From Vanilla planifolia (lineage: Eukaryota > Streptophyta > Magnoliopsida > Asparagales > Orchidaceae): 64,000 nt of DNA. Below, piece by piece: positions 26,401-41,400 of this stretch (position 1 is its first letter; every line of letters starts with the position of its first letter). The notes under the pieces are model-generated. The model ran no database searches. It saw nothing but the letters and a program-made list of their open reading frames with translations, and was not told the origin of the DNA. The DNA lies in NCBI GenBank assembly GCA_023846275.1, contig CM043877.1, positions 10,647,107-10,711,106 of the forward strand, written 5' to 3'. Position numbers and translations under genes: made by a program.

Positions 26401-29400
26401 TCCAAGGCGCAATCAAAAATGAATTCTTTATGCGTATAGGCAAAGACCTTACCCACAGTCTTCAGCAAAACACATGGCATCCATTTTATTTCTATGAGTG
26501 GCACTAAGCTCATTTCATAAAAATCAGCAGAGTAACATTTCCAAGTTGCAAGGAAACATGGATTTTTTATGAGTAAAGGCAAAAACCTAACATAAAGAAT
26601 TTAATCAACCATCTTCAACGATTACTTGAGATTGCAATTTCACAAGCATATCCTGAAACAATTGATGACGATTGTCGTAGGCATAACTGGATGCATCATG
26701 CCTAGAAAATTTGTGACATCGTATGTTAATCTAGAATTACATGTAACCAATGCACTAATGAAAGAACAAAAAAGACAGCTACAAGACGAGATTCCATGGC
26801 AACAAAATTATCTTCCTTTTAGAACAAGGTGTATCAAACCAAAAAATGTTTCCACAGAGAAGAAACGTCAAACCAACTAGTTGGGCATATTTCACACGAT
26901 ATAGTTACTGTAAAAAATAACAGAAAATGTTCACATGTTTGCTTCAAACAAATTTAGCTTAAAAATGATCATCAACAAAAATCAACCTAACAGCATGTAA
27001 ATGACAGTGAATACCCCACAATTTCCAGAAAAAAAAACTTTCAAATTTATAGTAGGTATAGGCAAAACGAAGACAACATAAAAAATTAACCATTTCCATT
27101 CAATCTACAAAGCATGAGCTGCCAGAATAAAGGCACTGCCATACCAAAATAAAAGACATGTCCCACCAAAGTCTAAAAAGTATCACCTTGATGGTAGAGT
27201 CACTCATAAGTAGTTCCTCGGCCATGAGCTCAAATTCAGAGTACGGATACTTTTTCAGACCAAAAGTAAGCAAACCCCCACATAACAGACTGAGCTGTCC
27301 TTGAACCTAAAAAATTGAATCAATGACACATTATTGATTAACATAATAGTATAGAAGGTATAAGCCTGATTAAAAAAAATTCAAATGGTTAAAAAGCTGG
27401 TTTAAAGCTCAAATGAGTGGTAGAGGTCACCTAAAATTGCATAAAATTTAACCTCTCAATACAAGTTTAAATATATAGAGGTTGTAAAGCCAATCAATAT
27501 CCCTCTCACAAACTCATTCAAGAGATAAACTCCACACTAATGGGCACTACAAAAGGGCCACTTAAAGAAAAATGTAAAGAATAATATGAACAAAATTTGA
27601 TATACCTCTTTCATAAAGGAATCACACAGCAAAGCCAAAATTTCTTGTGACGAATAATGAAAATCAACATTATAGAAAATGAGATAACATAAGGTAGGTA
27701 GACATTTTAAAGAAACTATGCAAAAGATAAAAAAAACTAATAGGATTAATAAAAATTATAGAGAACCACAATTAAGGACTCTCTCCTTTCACAAGGATGA
27801 TAACTATTATCTCCTTTCTCTCTCAAAGAAAGACTTGCACAACCCGGCTGAAACCCTAACAATCTCTCTAAAATGACGAAGGAATTAATACCGCATTTCT
27901 CTCTAAGATCTCCTTGGGATTCAAAACTCTTCCATATCCATTTTCCATCTAATTCACCTTGGGCCCAAAGTGCCCTTTATAGGCTTAAAAGCAATGGTTT
28001 TGCAAGTTATACATCACCACCACAAAAATAAAATTAATCTTATTTAAAGTAAAAAAAATAGAGAAGACAAGTATAAATCTTCATCCAATCCTGATCTATT
28101 CTAGAAAAAAACTAGATAAGTATAGCAATCAATTCAATGATTTGATATCCAAGTTTGAAGATCTAAATTAAAATGGCCATTATCACCTTGAATCTGGATT
28201 TTTTTATGACTAGATTGGATGGTTTGACTATAGAATCAAATAATCAACACAGGCTTAAACAACAACTGATCACTTTTAATCATCCCCCATCTTCACCTTT
28301 CAAACGGATCACCTATTGCATCTAATTCTCTAGATTCGCTAATTCTTCCTATCATATTCAACACAAAAAATTGGTCATAGGATTTTCTATTGGTTATTTT
28401 TTTGGGTCAAGAATTTGAGATACAGCATTTGAGGATCATAGCTCCAATCACCCACGGCTAGTTCCTTAACCTTATATAAAGAAAAGAGGCAACAAATTAT
28501 TCCCATCACAGGAGTTTCATAAAAACAAGGAGCACGGTGAAACTAGGGGTAAGAAAAAAGTCATCATTTGAAAACACACACATACAAAAATTTCTAAACT
28601 AGAATAACATACCAAATATCAAAGGCTTGGATGCTACTATTTTATCATTGATTGCAGAAATATAGAAATTTGGCTGCCTTGAAGCAAACATTACTACCTA
28701 CTATGTGCTATGACCATATCACCTCAACAACTTAGGTTCATTAATTAGCAGACAAATTGATTCTCTACTCAATTCAGGTATTTCCAAATGGATACCATTT
28801 TCAATAGTGCAAATTGAAAACATTAGAATGTTATAAAGTTAAAAAGCATTCAAAAACCTCTCGAACACTCAATTTGTTTTATGATACTTCTACTACCAAA
28901 ATTTCATTATTCATTTTAAAAACAATGCTAATGCAGGTACAAGTTTCACAATTCATGACATGTATGCTTGTTGTCTTATTCAGGTAAAGAATTAAAAAAT
29001 GTATATTGCGCATGATTCTAACACAAAAAAAAATACTACCAATGAAATGCTTCAACAAAAGTTAATTTTTATGTTACATAAGAATGTGATTAAACTCTTC
29101 AATGTTACTTATAACACATGCAAAAGTAGAAAGATATCTTATATAGCTCTTGTTGACCCAAACATGGTTAACCTAACAATGATTCATATTCGGATCATTA
29201 AAGAGTTGAGCATGATCCAACTACTGACCAAACATGAACTATTCACAATGACCTAATTGAAATGACAATGAAAAATAGACAATTACCACAAATAGTTTGA
29301 AATATGGTATTAAATACATGGATCATATATTAAACTTTATGGGTTCAGTTATATGTAAATGGTTTAAATGAAGATCAACATTATGCTCTTTAAACTTAAG

Positions 29401-32400
29401 TGAACAAAAATCTCAATATATTTAAAAGGAAAATTGATATTAAGGAACATACAAATAGAGAATGCCAATCTCATCCCAAGGAAAATGAGCTGAGATGATA
29501 TGAAAATATATTGCCCATAGCCTGTATCTTTATCCTTCATTATTTCACTAAATGAAATTCTTGTCAGGCTCTTAGCCAAATAACAAGCTTTCAATCACCA
29601 AAAGCAAACAAGTCAATGACAAATAGAACTCCACAAGGTAAACAACATCCATGAGGAAGTATGAACTCAATGTCGAAAAGATCTCCACAATGCAAACATC
29701 AACAATTCACACCTAGAAATTATATATATATCATTTACTTTGAGCTTGTTATTAACTAAGGTCATGCAAGAGAAATTACATTCAATAATATTAAATCCTT
29801 GAGCGACTTCTAATCAACCCCTAAGGCAACATTTAGAAATGCCTCAAGGATTAAGTCTGATGTCCAGTCCTCAAGTATGCTTAACCAAGAACCAGTTTGG
29901 GATTCAAAACCCAGTTGTCGAATAAAGCCAATCACCATATTGTTACCTGATAACCCCAAAGTATGAGACGAGCGAAGTAGCCCTAGGGAAAAGGCATAAC
30001 CATCATGGTAAATGGGTAGTTCCACAAGTGAAACCCATAACGCTAAAAACTCATGTGCAAGTCGCAATCTCCAAATCTTATACCACCGAAATAAAATCTA
30101 AGGAATATATAGGTGGTATTTAAATGATAAATCTCCTATTACAACCCTCCAATACATTTCCCTAAAAAAGTAAACAAAATTATAGTTCTAGCTTAAGACA
30201 ACCATAGAGGCTTGAATGTTCTAGTTACAATGTTTCTTGATACCGACAGATAACCCAAGGGATTCTCAAGCTAAAACTAGAACTTTGACTTAGGTGGTCT
30301 ATCCTAACCTTTATGATAGTCAAAATATGGCATTATCCAATTGCAATCAACTATCAGCTTGAGGTTCCAACCAATTGGCTGGACTGCACACAAAAAATAA
30401 TTTAAATGCTCAAATGGAGAACTATCCTCTAAAGAAACCAAGTCCTGCAAAAAAGTACCTCAAAGGCTCAAATCAACACTATATAATATAAAGAGACATG
30501 CTCCAAGGACAATGTACTATACCCCATATAGCCTCTCAACTCCTAATAGATCATAGAGCCATATAAAAAATGTCAAACTATTTGCACCTAAAAATAGCAT
30601 GGATAGAATGAAGACATGCAATTAGACCACTATGGACTTACAAGAGATATCACTTCATAAAAAAAAACGCGAGGTTCAAGATGTGAGAGATGAAGTCCAT
30701 GTCAAATACTTTGCAAATCTACTAAGATATCTCAAATGGACCCAATCAATTTTGAAAGGGTCACACACAATCATCCATTTTGGTCATCCAAATATCATTC
30801 TCATCATTGGATTTCTCATTCTCAAAAACAGGTTCTCAACCATCCATAACAAAGTTACATGATTTCTAACCCTCTCAATGAGGCTAACCTCATCTACACT
30901 AATGAGGTCCACAATGATGGGGATTTCTACACCCTATTGTATTATTGACAAACAAAGAAGAGTTTCAAACTACTTTAAACAACCAACTTGGTATGAAAAA
31001 CTAAAGTCTCATCAAGAATGTGTTTCTAATAAAGAATAAACACTAAAAATCATCCATAACCATACATAAACACCACTATGAATAGGCCAAGAAAACTACA
31101 CCTAATCTAAGCTTACAATAACAAAAGATCTCCATGCAAGTTCTTTATAGCATTTAGAAACTTTATTTTAAACAATCTTTTCATACAACATGCTAAGATT
31201 TATTTATATATTTTAAAAGCAAACTTAAAATTTTTGTGAAGTTTAATTTATTACAAAATTCTTAAAAATGATAGTTATTTTTTTCAAGTTAAAAACTTCA
31301 TGACAAATACAAATCAAACAATACACCTTGAAAATCAAACAATCTAATAGGGCTTCAAACATTCACAAGAGCCCTCTCAATTCAAGACCAAAAAATGTGT
31401 ACTTGGGCACACAAGTTTCCATGGAATTTATGCTAATATTAGATGTTTCAAATAGAACTCAATAACACTAGTCAATTCCATTATATTTCTTCCAAAACAA
31501 ATGCACCTTGAGCATATTAATTAATTAGCAAACAAAAGAAAATATTAATTAGCTACCAAAAAAAAATAGCCACAATGCTGAATTAACAAGGATTCCAAAA
31601 CTTTTTCTATATGAGAAGGTTTTTCTACCACATTTACAAAATCTCTAATTATTTAAACTTTTCCTCATACAAGACTATCAATAAGTTTCACCATGCAACA
31701 ACCTTCAATAAGTCTCAACTTTTACAACCATTGCCCCACAATATGTTCTTTGTTTACTTCGCTTCATATCTGCAATCTCTAGAACTTATTCACCACTTTC
31801 ACTTTAATAGCAATACAACAATGATGACAATTAGTATCATGATTGACAAAATTATAAACATGATGGTGGTTCACATGATGTTAGCCCTCTATGGATTTTG
31901 GTACATCCATAAAGATAAAAACCAAGTTCAAAACTTCTAATAATTTCTTTGAAGAATGAGAACTGTTTATATCCCAGATATACACATTATCATCAAGTGG
32001 GGTAACAGATATCCATATGCCATACAAAATGAGACCCTCAACTCTTCATCCTTCAGGTTTTCATACTTTAGCTGTAATCATAATAATTAGCTCTAATTCA
32101 TTTTCTTCACATAAAAATATAGAAAATTTCCTAATGCGACGTATCATCTAATATCCCATAAAAATGCCATGCAACCGTTTTGAATTTTCATTGCATTAGA
32201 ATATCCGCACGTTAAACTAAAAAAGTGGAATCTCAAAAATTAGCACTAACCAACAAAAAGCAGTACATGAGATTAGGACAACGTTATTAAGACCATTTTG
32301 GTATGTAGCTTCAATAGATCATTCCAACAAAGAAATTTGTGAACATATTTACAACCCTCATCAAGTTAAGTCAACTTGAGAGTTTCTCCAGGTAAATAAC

Positions 32401-35400
32401 AACCCAAGCTATCCCCAGTCAACCCTCCAAATCCTTCATTCTTATTCACTCATTTTGCTAAAATTTGCATAGATTCAACAAACAAAGACGTCAATGAATT
32501 ATCATAAGTTTAAAACATTCATAAAATATAAGACTCAAAGTCATATTAGACAAATTGACTTAAGCTGACACACTACATTTTACTTAAGAAAAGCAAGCAA
32601 TGAACATTATTGATCACAAAAATAAGTGGCTCTGGTTAACCAGTGTACCATAAGAGATGATAGATTATAAAATTTTGCGCATCCTGCCACATGGTTAAAA
32701 GCATAACGTAAGCTGGTGTGATCCCCAAAATGCACAATAAATACTTCAAATTTTGATCACCAAAAGAAAAGGCCAAAACACACCTAGCAATTTGCCAGAT
32801 AAAAACAGGGCATTTCAACTCACTTGTACACGACTCCATAGCAATGGAACTGCAGCCTTAGCGTGATTTCTAACAAAAACATTAGTCCAAAGTGGTTGAT
32901 AAGGAAATTCCAGAAGAAGTGTATCAGTCTGTGTTGAAAGGTTATGATTGCAAACAATAAGGCTTCGAGGTACTGCATCATAAAGTGTCCCCGCAGCACC
33001 ATTGTTAGTTGGACAACCTCGACTGCTACCACCTGCCATTTTGGCAAAATTATTTAATCATCCCACAGCAGCATCAATTTCATGCAATAACCATACAAAA
33101 GAGTAACATTCCCTTAAAGAACAATAAATAAGAAAACAACTTTTAATGTGTTGCTAACGAAAAGGTTGTGCAGAGTTACTGAAATGCTGATGAAATGAGA
33201 AGGCACAAAGTTCAACTAAGTTCAAAGAAAAGAATATTAGCAGTGAACATAAAACAAAAGCCCAAAGCAAAATCAGAACTATGCATTAGATTCACTTTCG
33301 AGCTAATGTAAGGTTTTTTGGAGTAGACACTACCATATTTTGAGTTAGATTTACATAGATTTCCCAACCTTTCTAGATTTCTATTCTCCACAACTCAACT
33401 TGTGTTTTTAGGAAAACTACCTCCACAGATAAAGTTAACTAGAGTGCAATAATTTACATGCAAACAAAAAGCACAGTATAAAAAAGGTGTTAACATATAA
33501 CACATAGCCAGACACTCAAAATACAGCACCGTTCATAAGAAAACTACAGGGTTTCCATTACAACACTAGGCTATCATCTGCATTCACAAGATATTTTGGC
33601 GAGATTATAAAAGATGCCACTGTTTTGGCAAATAGAGTATATACTCCCTCTTAGTGTGAATCCAGGTGGAACTGAGGCACGAATCATCCTTTGCTATTAC
33701 CCTGCATCATTCTTATTTCAGTGCATACTCAAAGGTTTAGCTGCATTCAGTATAGATTTTGACTAATCACTTAGATCAAATCTCTCTTGGCCCAAATCTC
33801 TCTAGCCCAAAAACACATTTTTTCCATAAAAACATAGAGCCACCTCCCAAGTTTTTAGTCAATTTAAGAAGAAAGGATCCAAGCAGTTGCTCCTCACAAA
33901 AGAAAAACATAAAATCTTTGAGAAAATATCATTAATGCACTATAGCAATCTGAAGACAAACCAAGCCGCCATGTACTGGAAACACCAAACAATTCAATTG
34001 AAACACTCAAAAAAGAAGCAATAGCTTAAAAGTTTCACCTAACGTCAGGTACATTTAGGATAAGAAACTCGCCAAAGCCAGTAACTACTCAAACATGTCT
34101 AGTGGAACAAAATTAGGATGCACCGTAAGGTCCCAGAATGTAAGATCAGTTAATATTTTTTAAGAGAGGCAATGGAAGTTATTTTATATTAGGAGCTAAA
34201 ACCTGCTCTCTAAGCAAGTAGGACAAACAATAAATAAATTTATGAACTGCTATGCAAAAGATAACATACAAAATGTTGTGCATAATGATAGGACAATTTT
34301 TAGATTTAAGCAAAAACTAATTCTTGGTACTTGTGTTCCGGATCAAGAAGGATAAAACCCATTTCTTCAGAGCCAATCATAACTTAACTAGTGACTCATT
34401 AGCATAAAAATTACATGAACCCAATGACAAGAACATGAAATAAACCAAACATGCATGCTACAATCATTATTCTTTAATCAGACTTTCAAATGAAACACTA
34501 GCATTATGCCAATGATGACTGTGATGCTCCTACATCAAACTTCCAAGAAAAACAAACTCGCCCTCCTGTTGTTGTGCCAGTGAGGGGAAGATTATGTGAT
34601 CTTGTCTTCTCCAATATACCAGAAAAATCTTGCCTGCATTTCTCCAAATAGACAAAGGGAATGATAATAGCAGCAAGAAAGCAACTATATTTATAAAGTG
34701 GTTTTAATATCTACTTTGTAACAAAAACAGTAATGGAAGTAACCCATACAAAAGCAACAGATGAGATGCAAATTCCAACTGCACTTAAAGACAAAGGATG
34801 AATCCTATAGCACGATGTCTAATAGGCTAAGCAAATGTGAAGAATCAAGAAGTTAAGCAACTGGCCTCCCACACCACTTGGAGATCACACAACCTCCATA
34901 CATTGCTGTCTCCACACTAAAGGCCACTCCATGTTTTGCAAAGCCAAAAAACTTTTGCACAGATTTTCCTTTTCAACAAGGAAAATGTCCTCATAATCCT
35001 CATAATTTGATCTCCATTCAAATATATAATTTTCTTTGGTGAGCGCCAGAAGGAGGGTTTGGCAACAAGAATAGAAAATGACCAATAAACTTGCAAAAGT
35101 CCTGACAAGAACCCAAAAAACACTGCACCTCCACAATATCCCTTCGTCACAAACAAAAGGTGACCTTCACCTCTTCCTCGTAGATTTACAATTTGCTATT
35201 ACCAACTTAAAATTTAAATAAATAAGTTCACTCGAGAAAATTGAACTTCCTTATCAATTCCTTATCAGCCAATTGTCTCGATCGTGGGATATCATTGAGA
35301 AATATGAATCCATGTTCTCAAAGTATTTCCTGCGATTCTTTCGAGTATGGAATGAGTTAATCATCCGCTTTGGTATCTTTTTGAAAAAAGATGGTAATAT

Positions 35401-38400
35401 TGTTCCTTCATTGATCAATAATTTCGGTCTTTGGGAAGTATCACGATCATCCAAGAAGAAGGGTTTCAATTTCTTCAAATGAACGATTTGAACACCTATG
35501 TATTCTAACAAATGATTGCAGAGTTGATCATTCAGACCTTTCCATTCATAGATGTGGATCTCGGAGCTATGAATGGGGATATTCCCGATACTAACAAAGA
35601 AAAAGGGAAGTAACTTGGATGATAACTTGGATAAAAGTAACTTGGATAACTTGGATAACTTTGATGAAAAGAAACGAAGTGACTTCCTAAGGACTTCAAG
35701 CGCTTTTCTCATATGCCCAAGATGTTTCATAAGACTACTACTATTATAGAAGAGTATGTCATAGAGACAAACAATCCCAAATTTCTCCAAGTATGGCACA
35801 AAATTTCATTCATAAGATGATGAGAGTCATTAAGGCATTGCAAAAAATAAATAACATCAATTATTCGTTTATACATTGTTGCAGTTTGAAATGTAAATTA
35901 TTTTGATACACTTGACAGAAGCCAAATATGCCCAAAAAGGGATACATTTGACGCACATCCAACTACCATTCATCTAAAAATATTTTGGCAAACTTGATGA
36001 AACTGAAGCCAATGAAGGAGGATAAGATTCTACTTGATGGAAGCAAGAATTAGGAGCCATAATAATTTGCCTCTTTAACCACACTTGATGGAAGTCGGAA
36101 TTCAAATTCAATTTTGAAAATGCACAAGAATGGTATAATAGTCATGTAGAACATCAACAACATAAGGGATACAAATTCTTGATCATCATGTTATTCAAGG
36201 CCTGATAATTGATGCACATCCACCAAACCATGCCCTTCTTCGGCACTAATATTATGGCAAACACATCGTCAGCAACTAGATTTTATCATCCCAGTCCATG
36301 TCTAAGGACACTAAAACTTGCTAATGAATCTTCTCATTTTCTACTAAAAAATTATTATACAATGCAGAACTTCAAGGAGTAGAATTAAGTACCAATTAAA
36401 CCAGATTCTCCACACGCTTTGAGATAATCCATGTACTTTCTAAAACAAAAGGACAATTATTATTACAACATTTTTTTTTCAAAAAGATTTGAGAATTATG
36501 CTCAAATTTTGAGCCTCCACAATGATAATCAAGACAAATGCCACATAAGCTGAAACTCATTGACATTTTTTATTACAATATGGTCAACTATTCACATCAA
36601 TAGAAGTGGAAGTGCACTAAAAAATTCAAGTTTGGTGGGGTATGGCATAAGGAAAACATATTTTCAATAGGAATTCATCATGTGCTTCATTTGCCATTAA
36701 ACTACTACAAAAATTCTCATAGTAAAACATGAAAACTGTTGTCATCCAACATGAACACAACATTGCAGCCTCCTATAAATTTAACCTCCCTGGCCCATAA
36801 AAATGGTTTGCCCAAGCCAGTTTGGTCTATGCCAAAAAAGAAACACTTTATAAAACTTCATTGCATGGTTCTTGGTATGATAGTAAAGCAAACAATGCAC
36901 AGATTCTCAATCCTTATATTGGCAATCATTTGAATCCATCAAAGTGGATAAGGATACTAGCGCAGAGAAGTCTCCAATCCATGTCTCCAATCCATGTCAT
37001 GAAACCATGTTTTATTATACACAAGTTCTTCAAGTTCCCAAGATCAATAAAGGCCATTATCACCTCCTCAACTCAAACTCAAAGTATGAACAATGCCTCT
37101 AGAGGATCCAATCACACAAGATCTTGATCTTTTCCTTCGGGATTGCCATCACAGAAAATCTTTGATCCACAGCATGGACAGAACCAAAAAGCATGTTGCC
37201 TTCCACCATGATGTTGGCATTCTTCTTTTTTTCCTCTCTTTACAAGCTCAACTTGGGAGGTAGTTGTCAACACACATCCATCATGTGTACCTTTCATTTA
37301 TAATACTCTTAAATTTTTGAAAAAGATTTTGCAAAATCAAAAAAATTGAAGCAAATGGATTTCTTCTTCTTGGTATCTTGGCTTTTCAAAAGTGTCTTGT
37401 TCTGTGATTCTTATTGTTCTTAGCTTAGAGATTTCAAGTTCTCTTCTCAATTCCCATCACAAAAGAACTCACGTGACTAATATCAGCAATGAGGAAGAAT
37501 TCAATTCAGTGCCAATTAAGGTAATCACACCATCAATGGCAATGCATTTGCTCATAATCTTCTGCTCAAGATTGGCATCAAGCAAAGGACCATTTGTCTG
37601 TGAAATTGGTTAGTGAACCTACAAACTAGCCTTGTCAAAACTGTATGCTATGCCATTTTTTCTAAAGCTACTTCTCAAATCCCATAGAATAGAATTCTTT
37701 AAACAACAATCTTTTAAAGTTGCTCCAAATGCACCCTTTGGGTAATCTAATGTAACTCAACTGCTCCACCATAACAAGAACATCCTAGGTGAGCTTTAAA
37801 CAAGCAAAAGCAACTTCATCAAAGTTATTATACCCATATATGAAGAAATAATTCTTAAATTGATCAAGACAATCCATCTTCACAATATTAATCTACCAAA
37901 CACAGCAACCAATTTCCGCATTGGCCTCCACATGAAAGATTTCAGCTTGTTGTCACCAATCAGATTTGCAACAACATCGTGCTCTTCCTCCACTTGCATA
38001 TGTGCCTCAAAGGTTCGATATTCAAATCATCACAAATCTCTCAACCACTTTGAAACAAAAAAAAGTGTCTAGGCCAAGGGAAGAAAATTGATTAGAATTA
38101 CGTGAATTAGAGGGAAATTTATCACTCAAATGTAGTTTCTAGAATCACCACTAGAAAGAAAAATTTTGAGAATCACCATTCAATAGACCTCTCCATGTCT
38201 AATATCGCCTAGTTATTCTATTATTAACAAATAATCACAAATAACAATAATTAAAACTACGTTATCAGACTAAGTTTCTACACTAATATCCATAAGTCAC
38301 AAATTTCTCAATAATGCTATCGTCATCATACTTTTATCTCTATTTTTCTTTCTAACAAATTAAAAAAATCTCCAAGTTTTATCCAGCAAGCAATTAGTGC

Positions 38401-41400
38401 TATATAAATTCAAATTACAAATGCTTAATAGGCCCATTTTAATGATAAATTAGGTCATTTAAAAAAAAGACAAGGAAACATCATCCAATCATTTCAAACA
38501 AAGCCTTATTGTAGTTTGCACTAGTAAAATTTTAACAGTTGTTGAAGAAGCAAACCGTGAACTACAATTCTTGGTTCATCATGCCTACTGAAAACATCAA
38601 CAGATACACGCCCTCCACCACCTCCAGCTACACCATCACCTCCTGAAGCACTGATGATACCACCACCTTTCCTGCTCTTGATAAATCAGGAAGGATAAAG
38701 TTAGTCATGCAAAAATTGGCAAAATGTAATGCTTATACATTAACAGGAATTGGAAAGCAAATTAAAAAATTAAAGCACCAAATACTGATGATAGGAAGTT
38801 AAACGGAAAGCGAGATCATCTAAAGAAAACTTTTGGATGCAAATTTCCTCCAACTTCACCGGTAAATCTCATGCCAAACAGTTACAAATATGCATTAAAG
38901 TTCACACATATTACATTAACACCTTGATCAAAGGGCATTTTGACAATAGAAATATTCTTCAAGTCAGAAATAAATAACTACGTATATTTGACAAAACCAA
39001 CATTGATTTGGTCCACAATTTAGAACCCAAATTCAAAAGAAAATAAAAATTTAAATACCAAAATAGATAATAATTCACCCTACTTGCATCCTATATGACT
39101 AGAATAAAAAAGAACAAAAAATTAGTTATCAAAAAGGTTATAAGACAGTGTTTAAGGAACATAATACAGCCCAGGATGATGTATGTTAATACAATATGAA
39201 TGAATGGACACACTTTCATTTAGCAGCCATAAATTAATGTTTACAAAGGCACACAAAGTGATTTCAACTAACAAAAGAACCAAAATAATAAAGTAAATGT
39301 ACAAACATTTTGTTGCATCCAAAATTAGAGAACTCTTTTAATGATCATGTTGATCAAGCATTAACATAAGGCTGATCCAAATCATAGAAACTGTCGGCAT
39401 AAATCCAAGAAATGAATTGTTTGTCCAAAAATTAGTTCCATGTAATCATCAACAAAATATACAATGAAGATATATTTAAACTTTTTCTCCAAAGAAAAGC
39501 AGATAAGGATTTCTAGAATGCAGTTTTAATTAAAAAAGGTTACTAGCAATTGTACCCTTCCTAGCTTTCACAACTAAAAATAAATCACTGACAAGGGGTT
39601 TGATCATACATGATTGCCAAATGATTCTTAAGTTGTTGGCAATGCTTGAGATTTGAAAGAAAAACATGTCCATGGCCAACAATCCTGACAGCTCATAGGC
39701 AAAAGCATATGTACACAATATGTATGCAGTATCAGAATTAAATAAATTTCCCAGTGTTTGCTTTGATATAGAATGAGATAGTTTTGAAATTTGTTGGGAA
39801 TGTTGGCACAACACACTTATCCTACTGAGAGAATAAGTCAAGGGCATTTGCATTGCAAGCACTTCCTACCACCTCAAGAAGGTGAACCTCCAAAGAAAGG
39901 CTACCCAAATTCATGTAACATCACTCCATGGCTTAAATAGTTGATGGTTGTTTTCAAATAATTGAGGCATCCTTATCTAGTTTTCTGAGGAATACAGCAT
40001 TAAATCCCCACCTAGTGCAATTAAGCCCTCCGTAGAACCAAAGCACTAAAAATTTGACTTTCATGCCATGCAATCTAAAACACAACCTACAGTAGCATGC
40101 CATTCACAGCTAAATGACCATTGAGAACACCAATGGAGTGCTTTCACTTTCTTAATGAACAGACAATCACTTATTTAAAACAACATAGTAATAAAACAAG
40201 TCCATCTGCTTGGAATGAATAGGAAGTGATTGTCGAGAAATCCATTAAAGCTTATAATTTCTTAGAGATATCCAATGTAATTTACAAATTGATTCTAGCC
40301 TTAATTCAGGCAAAAAAACTCTTTTTAAATAATCTGCACTTTTCTGTGATGTTTAAAGCTTGTTTTATGATAAAAACCTACATGTCTTATCGAATGAGAA
40401 GTGTAGACAATTACATTATACACAGTTAAATGATGCATGTTCATTCTCATTAGAATTATTAAAAAAACCATATTTTCTAAAAAATTTTTTCAAAATTTGG
40501 TTGCATATGTTTTATCTAGGCACTGTTAAATATTTTAAAAAATATCATTTAATACAAAAAATACATATAAAAGTGCAAAGATACTAAAATTTATAAGCAA
40601 ATGCACACATATAGAAAATCATTATGTTTGACATTTTTTAAAAGCAACAACACACGCTCGAAAATGAAATCAATGCATCTTTTCAAAAAAAAAAAACTAC
40701 AATTTTCATCACAAAATTGAATCTTTCGAAACCGTGCATATAAAAATGGAGTAAACAAAGCCCACCTAAGTCACAAATAGGCCAAAAAAAAACACTCAAT
40801 ATGCTGAATACCTTACTTAAAGTCATTGCATGTACATTCTCACCATCCAAAAAATGTAATGTATTAACCACTTCAAGACGATTATTTTCCATTTCAATTT
40901 CATAAAAGACAATTTACAGTCAATGGGTTATAATTCATACAGTATTAGCCTTGCCCTCTAAGGGAGCGAAACAAGATTCAAATTCAAATGCAGACATCAA
41001 CATTTTCAAAAAAAATGATGCTTTATATAAATGGTGTGGTGCAATCATTTTGGCAAGCTTTAAAAGAAAATAAGAACAATTTGTGTGATCCAAAACCCAC
41101 AAAAAAGGGGAATACATAAACAAATCTACTTGCAACTCCTGTTCATTTAGCTAAGCTTTAAAAGAAAATAAGAACAAAGCTCACAGGTTCACCACATCAA
41201 CAATTTCACCATCATAATTCTATAAACAAGCTTGGTGCTCATGGAGAATAGTGATTGTCTGCCAATTGAATACCACAAACTCCTTGCGAATCAATCTAGT
41301 TGAGAGGTTGATGGCATTAACATGGATGGAAATGAAGAATAAAGCTCATGTAACTTCTTCCACAATATCAAGCAACAAAGAGTATATGAAATAAACCAAG

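Larger units (their letters stand above)
15958..27186 (-). other. Intron 4 of the glycine-rich gene (11.2 kb), repeat-rich
   Basis: This is the largest intron. It is very AT-rich and contains several local duplications (22194-23358, 24211-24650, 26320-26545) and a tRNA-derived SINE-like element (about 25445-25565). It also has a patch around 18080-18200 that is less AT-rich than its surroundings, with no recognised product. No intact open frames with known motifs were found; short open frames of 60-84 codons look accidental. Confidence 0.65.
33033..38555 (-). other. Intron 2 of the glycine-rich gene (5.5 kb) with nested insertions
   Basis: The right-hand part holds a degenerate Ty3/gypsy retrotransposon on the minus strand (about 34900-38080), with a plastid ycf2 fragment nested inside it (about 35268-35790). 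The left part (33033-34880) is AT-rich without recognised elements. Confidence 0.7.
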
